From positions 5,888 to 41,654 of the forward strand of contig FLMG01003203.1 of the NCBI GenBank assembly GCA_900088475.1: a stretch of 35,767 nucleotides of DNA. Reading direction: 5' to 3'. The translations under genes and the position numbers were made by a program. Positions 33,196-35,767 of this stretch are shown one piece after another; position 1 is the first letter of the stretch; the number at the start of each line of letters is the position of its first letter. A model generated the notes under the pieces. The model did no database searches. It saw only the letters and a list, made by a program, of their open reading frames with translations, and was not told where the DNA came from. This stretch comes from Hyphochytrium catenoides (lineage: Eukaryota > Sar > Hyphochytriomycetes > Hyphochytriales > Hyphochytriaceae).

Positions 33196-33940
33196 CTTTG
33201 TCTTACGCAAGTGGAGAGGACAATTCCGAGGAGTTGGAGAAGTTCTCGGAACTGAGCTGCTGATAACGCCGTGAGAATGTCGGCAGTCAGCTTCTTTGCT
33301 GGACAAAAGTTTCAATTCCAAGACTTTGCGATTCGCCTGATTCCCAACCACACAGTGCTTGACCCATCAATAGATGTCGATTTTGGTATCGGCATTTCGC
33401 AGACTGTTATTGTGCTGTTGTTATCTTAATGAGAGACGATGGGTCTACCCAGTGGACACTGAAGCTCCTGTAAGGAATAAGACATGTGTTCTGCATGTTT
33501 GGTTCCGGTCAAACGTGAGATACACTCTGCTTCAGTGGTTGAGGACGCCACTATGTCTTGCTTCTTAGCCTTCCAAGTATTAGCACCAGTCCCTAGGTAG
33601 CCATAGTGGATTTTTTGTCGTTATGACCATTTGCCCTGATGAATGCATGGGATTCGGAGACAATTATACTATGAGTTCCTGCTCGGCTTATAAGCCTGAA
33701 AGGGTAGTCTCTAGATTGGAGGACCCTATTTTTAAATTTCGGATCCTGAATACTACTGAGATGTGTTCCTAATAGGGAGTACCTGTTCTCTCTTAGTATT
33801 AAGCCATAGATAACATTAGACTCCATGTCTTCCTTCAAATCTCTGCTTCTTCTACTTGCAGTTTGGGACTGTAACTTGGACAGTTGGTCTGTACATCTTA
33901 GTTCTATGAAGTAAGACTCAGATAGTCCATACTTCAACAC
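33196..33940 (-). mobile_element. Ty1/copia pol fragment (RNase H region), copy A, degenerate
   Basis: On the minus strand, near 33490-33600, translation gives GTGANTWKAKKQDIVASSTT followed by EAECIS, the hallmark of the copia RNase H domain. Further along at about 33240-33290 is LTADILTALSAAQFRELLQL, the usual end of pol. These blocks sit in different frames with stops between them, so the copy is inactive. The open frame 33593-33940 lies upstream on the same strand and is probably its decayed continuation, although only the KKSTM-like end is suggestive. Confidence 0.7.
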
Positions 33941-34007
33941 CTCCCCGCAGTTCCAAATGTCTGTAGGTAAGAGGGGTTGAGGGGTTCGATCCTGAGAGAG
34001 AGGATGG

Positions 34008-34391
34008 TCATATGGTAGGTTTGTTGGGTACTATTCCTAGCTGAGGGAGTAAGGCTTGGAACAGTGGAATCGGTAGCGCCTTGGTGAGAATATCAGCAGT
34101 CATATGTTGGACGGACAGTAGGCAATCCTTAGGACATTGCGGTTGACTTTGTCGCGGATAACCCAATGTTTGACATCGACGTATTTGATATTTGGTCTTG
34201 GCATTTGACATATAGTGATGGTGTTTTTGTTGTTTTGGAATGCTTCTACAGCTCCTGCTTGCGGGTAATTGATTTACCTCGAGGAAAAGGTTATGTTCTG
34301 TGTGTTTGGATCCTGTCCACAACAGGGAGATGCACTCAGCTTCTGTTGTCGAAGATGATACAATGTCTTGATTTTTGTTGAGTGCTACCAA
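34008..34391 (-). mobile_element. Ty1/copia pol fragment (RNase H region), copy B, frameshifted
   Basis: The minus-strand frame reads NKNQDIVSSSTTEAECISLL and, near its end, MTADILTKALPIPLFQALLP, both copia RNase H signatures. Between them the expected segment after the HHHYMSNAKTKY stretch is in another frame, so there are at least two frameshifts. It is a diverged paralogue of copy A, with the plus-strand blocks at about 33487-33555 and 34307-34374 alignable base by base. No LTR pair was found. Confidence 0.8.
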
Positions 34392-34797
34392 TGTTCGTTG
34401 TCAAGTAGAGTAGAACAGTAGTCACTCTCTATACACACCGAGCTCTCAGGGACATAGACGTTACGGGTACACCTGTGTTATAGGAAAGAGAGATGTGAGA
34501 AGAATTCCTGAAGAACGCTGGAGCAGCACAGTAGGAGAGAGCGAAGATGAGGGGAAGCTGGGCCGAGCAAAAGATCTTGAGAGCAGACCAGACACTCATG
34601 ACTCAGTCATTCAGAGAAATCTCAATCATAGATCAATATCAAGTCCCTTTGTTATCGTTTCACCTAGATTGTGCTCATACAGAAGCTTCTTCAGGCATTG
34701 CCATCCAGCTCTGTAAAGTTCATCAGGTTATAGGCCCACACTCGCAGTTGGGCGTGACTGTTTGCTTCTCCTCGTCTCTCTTGAGCTGCTAGAGTGA
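34392..34797. other. Unassigned sequence between oppositely oriented copia fragments
   Basis: No gene recognised. The left end may be the upstream continuation of the minus-strand copia copy B, and the rest precedes the plus-strand gag frame. I looked for a matching terminal repeat by eye and did not find one. Confidence 0.35.
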
Positions 34798-35628
34798 CGA
34801 TCCTGTCGCATACAACGACAGCAAAGGAAGGCGGAGTTCATCCGCACAATATCGCTGTTCTACACAGCAAGGACCAGTATCCTATCTGGTTCAAGCCGGG
34901 TACGAAGTTACCTGGATGATGAGTTAGACCTACTCGTTCACATTGAGGATGAGAGTCAGACAATGATGGCCGATGGCAAAGACCCGCTCACCAGTAGGGA
35001 TTTCACAGAGACAAGCAAGAAGAACTGGAAGAAGAATGATCGGAAGACGATCAACAAACTGGTTCCCCTAGTTTCTGATGAGCTCCTGTCGCTGCTGGAA
35101 GGGCAAGAATGAGCGTACGCGGGATGGCTAAAACTGCAAGAGCAGATGAATGGAAAGGAAGGGGACAACGTCCTCAGGCGCCTTCAGGGGATCACCAACT
35201 CAAGGTTTGATTCTGGAGGCACCACCTCTCTGAGATCCCACCTGACCACCCTGAAACAGAGGACAGAGGTTGACGGTTTAAAGTTATTGACTCTAAAGAA
35301 TATCTTCGAAAGGAGAAACAAGAAAGAGAACCAGCAAGACATTAATGAGACAATCCTCATTTCTTCAATTCTCCAAAGCCTCCCTCCGTCCTTTGACTCT
35401 ATAGTGAGCCACCTGTACGTCTTAGGGACTTCCTCTCTGGCTGCAGATGAGGTTATCGACCGTATTATGGATGATGAACAGAGAGGAGGGTCTAGCTCTG
35501 TACACTCTCCGGTTGCTACTCTACCTTCTTCGGAGATGAATGCTCTCTCTGCTCCAGGGGAAAGGAAAAGAGAAGATCCCCCAGATCAGCGAAGACAGGA
35601 GAAACCTGCGCGTGGCAGCAGGTGTTGA
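34798..35628 (+). pseudogene. Ty1/copia gag (UBN2-type) with an internal stop codon
   Basis: One frame is readable from 34798 to 35628 apart from a TGA at 35110-35112. It encodes AEFIRTISLFYTARTSILSG, YLDDELDLLVHIEDESQTMM, a WKKNDRKTINKLVPLVSDEL block, then WLKLQEQM, LRSHLTTLKQRTEVDGLKLL and ISSILQSLPPSFDSIVSHLY. The W..ND.K block and the ILQSLPPS(F/Y) block are typical of copia gag/UBN2 polyproteins, which form the particle that packages element RNA. No start ATG is visible at the front, and the frame also ends at 35628 without a zinc-knuckle motif, so the copy is broken. Confidence 0.8.
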
Positions 35629-35767
35629 GAGCAGAAGCTGACAAGAGCTCTAAAATGCTCACAGTCCCAGACTCTATCTGACAAGAGGAAGAAGACACAA
35701 AAACAAAGTGTTTCAGAGTTGTGATAACTAGGTTATTATCATCAGGTAAGTCATCATATGACGTCAA
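35600..35767 (+). repeat. Right arm of a spaced inverted repeat (partner at 33002-33195)
   Basis: This plus-strand sequence is the reverse-complement relative of 33002-33195. The match runs to within a few bases of the window end, so the repeat may extend further right. Confidence 0.6.

Overview
This is a 35.8 kb piece of nuclear DNA from a eukaryote, most likely a free-living unicellular alga or protist. The reasons are spliceosomal introns in every protein gene, eukaryote-specific products (epsilon-COP, LEO1, a Pol iota-like polymerase, a sterol reductase), two initiator tRNA genes with oligo-T terminators, and Ty1/copia retroelement debris. The catalytic loop HGDIKP in the kinase resembles plant GRIK/SnAK kinases, but I cannot assign a lineage. 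All gene models were made by eye: exons were joined only where the splice sites, the codon phase and the protein family agreed.

Layout: (1) 563-2114, minus: N-terminal part of a Y-family, Pol iota-like DNA polymerase that runs into GA-repeat sequence at the left edge. (2) 3333-8924, plus: a 1608-residue protein joining a long acidic low-complexity region, a CaMKK/GRIK-type kinase and a PP2C phosphatase. (3) 9744-12161, minus: complete epsilon-COP, five exons. (4) 13187-16841, plus: complete LEO1, eight exons. (5) 17366-22347, minus: aldehyde dehydrogenase, about fifteen exons, with an 89-N assembly gap. (6) about 22596-23935, plus: an unrecognised gene. (7) 23971-26641, minus: membrane sterol reductase of the ERG24/LBR/DHCR7 family. 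(8) 26694-26921, minus: two initiator tRNA-Met genes. (9) 27488-31205, plus: a doublecortin-like plus armadillo-like repeat protein. (10) 31206-35767: a gene-poor region with broken copia fragments in both orientations.

The genes are unrelated housekeeping functions: DNA damage tolerance, signalling, COPI transport, transcription elongation, aldehyde oxidation, sterol synthesis and translation initiation. They form head-to-head pairs (563-2114/3333-8924, epsilon-COP/LEO1, ALDH/22.6 kb gene) and tail-to-tail pairs (kinase-PP2C/epsilon-COP, LEO1/ALDH, 22.6 kb gene/sterol reductase).

A striking feature is GA/CT low complexity whose strand follows transcription. Introns are CT-rich on the coding strand, while (GA)n within exons encodes Arg-Glu runs. 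The pattern stops near 31.2 kb, where the retroelement region begins. The best candidate for something new is the kinase-phosphatase fusion: a writer and an eraser of phosphate in one chain, with a possible N-myristoylation start and recurring Asp-Trp motifs.
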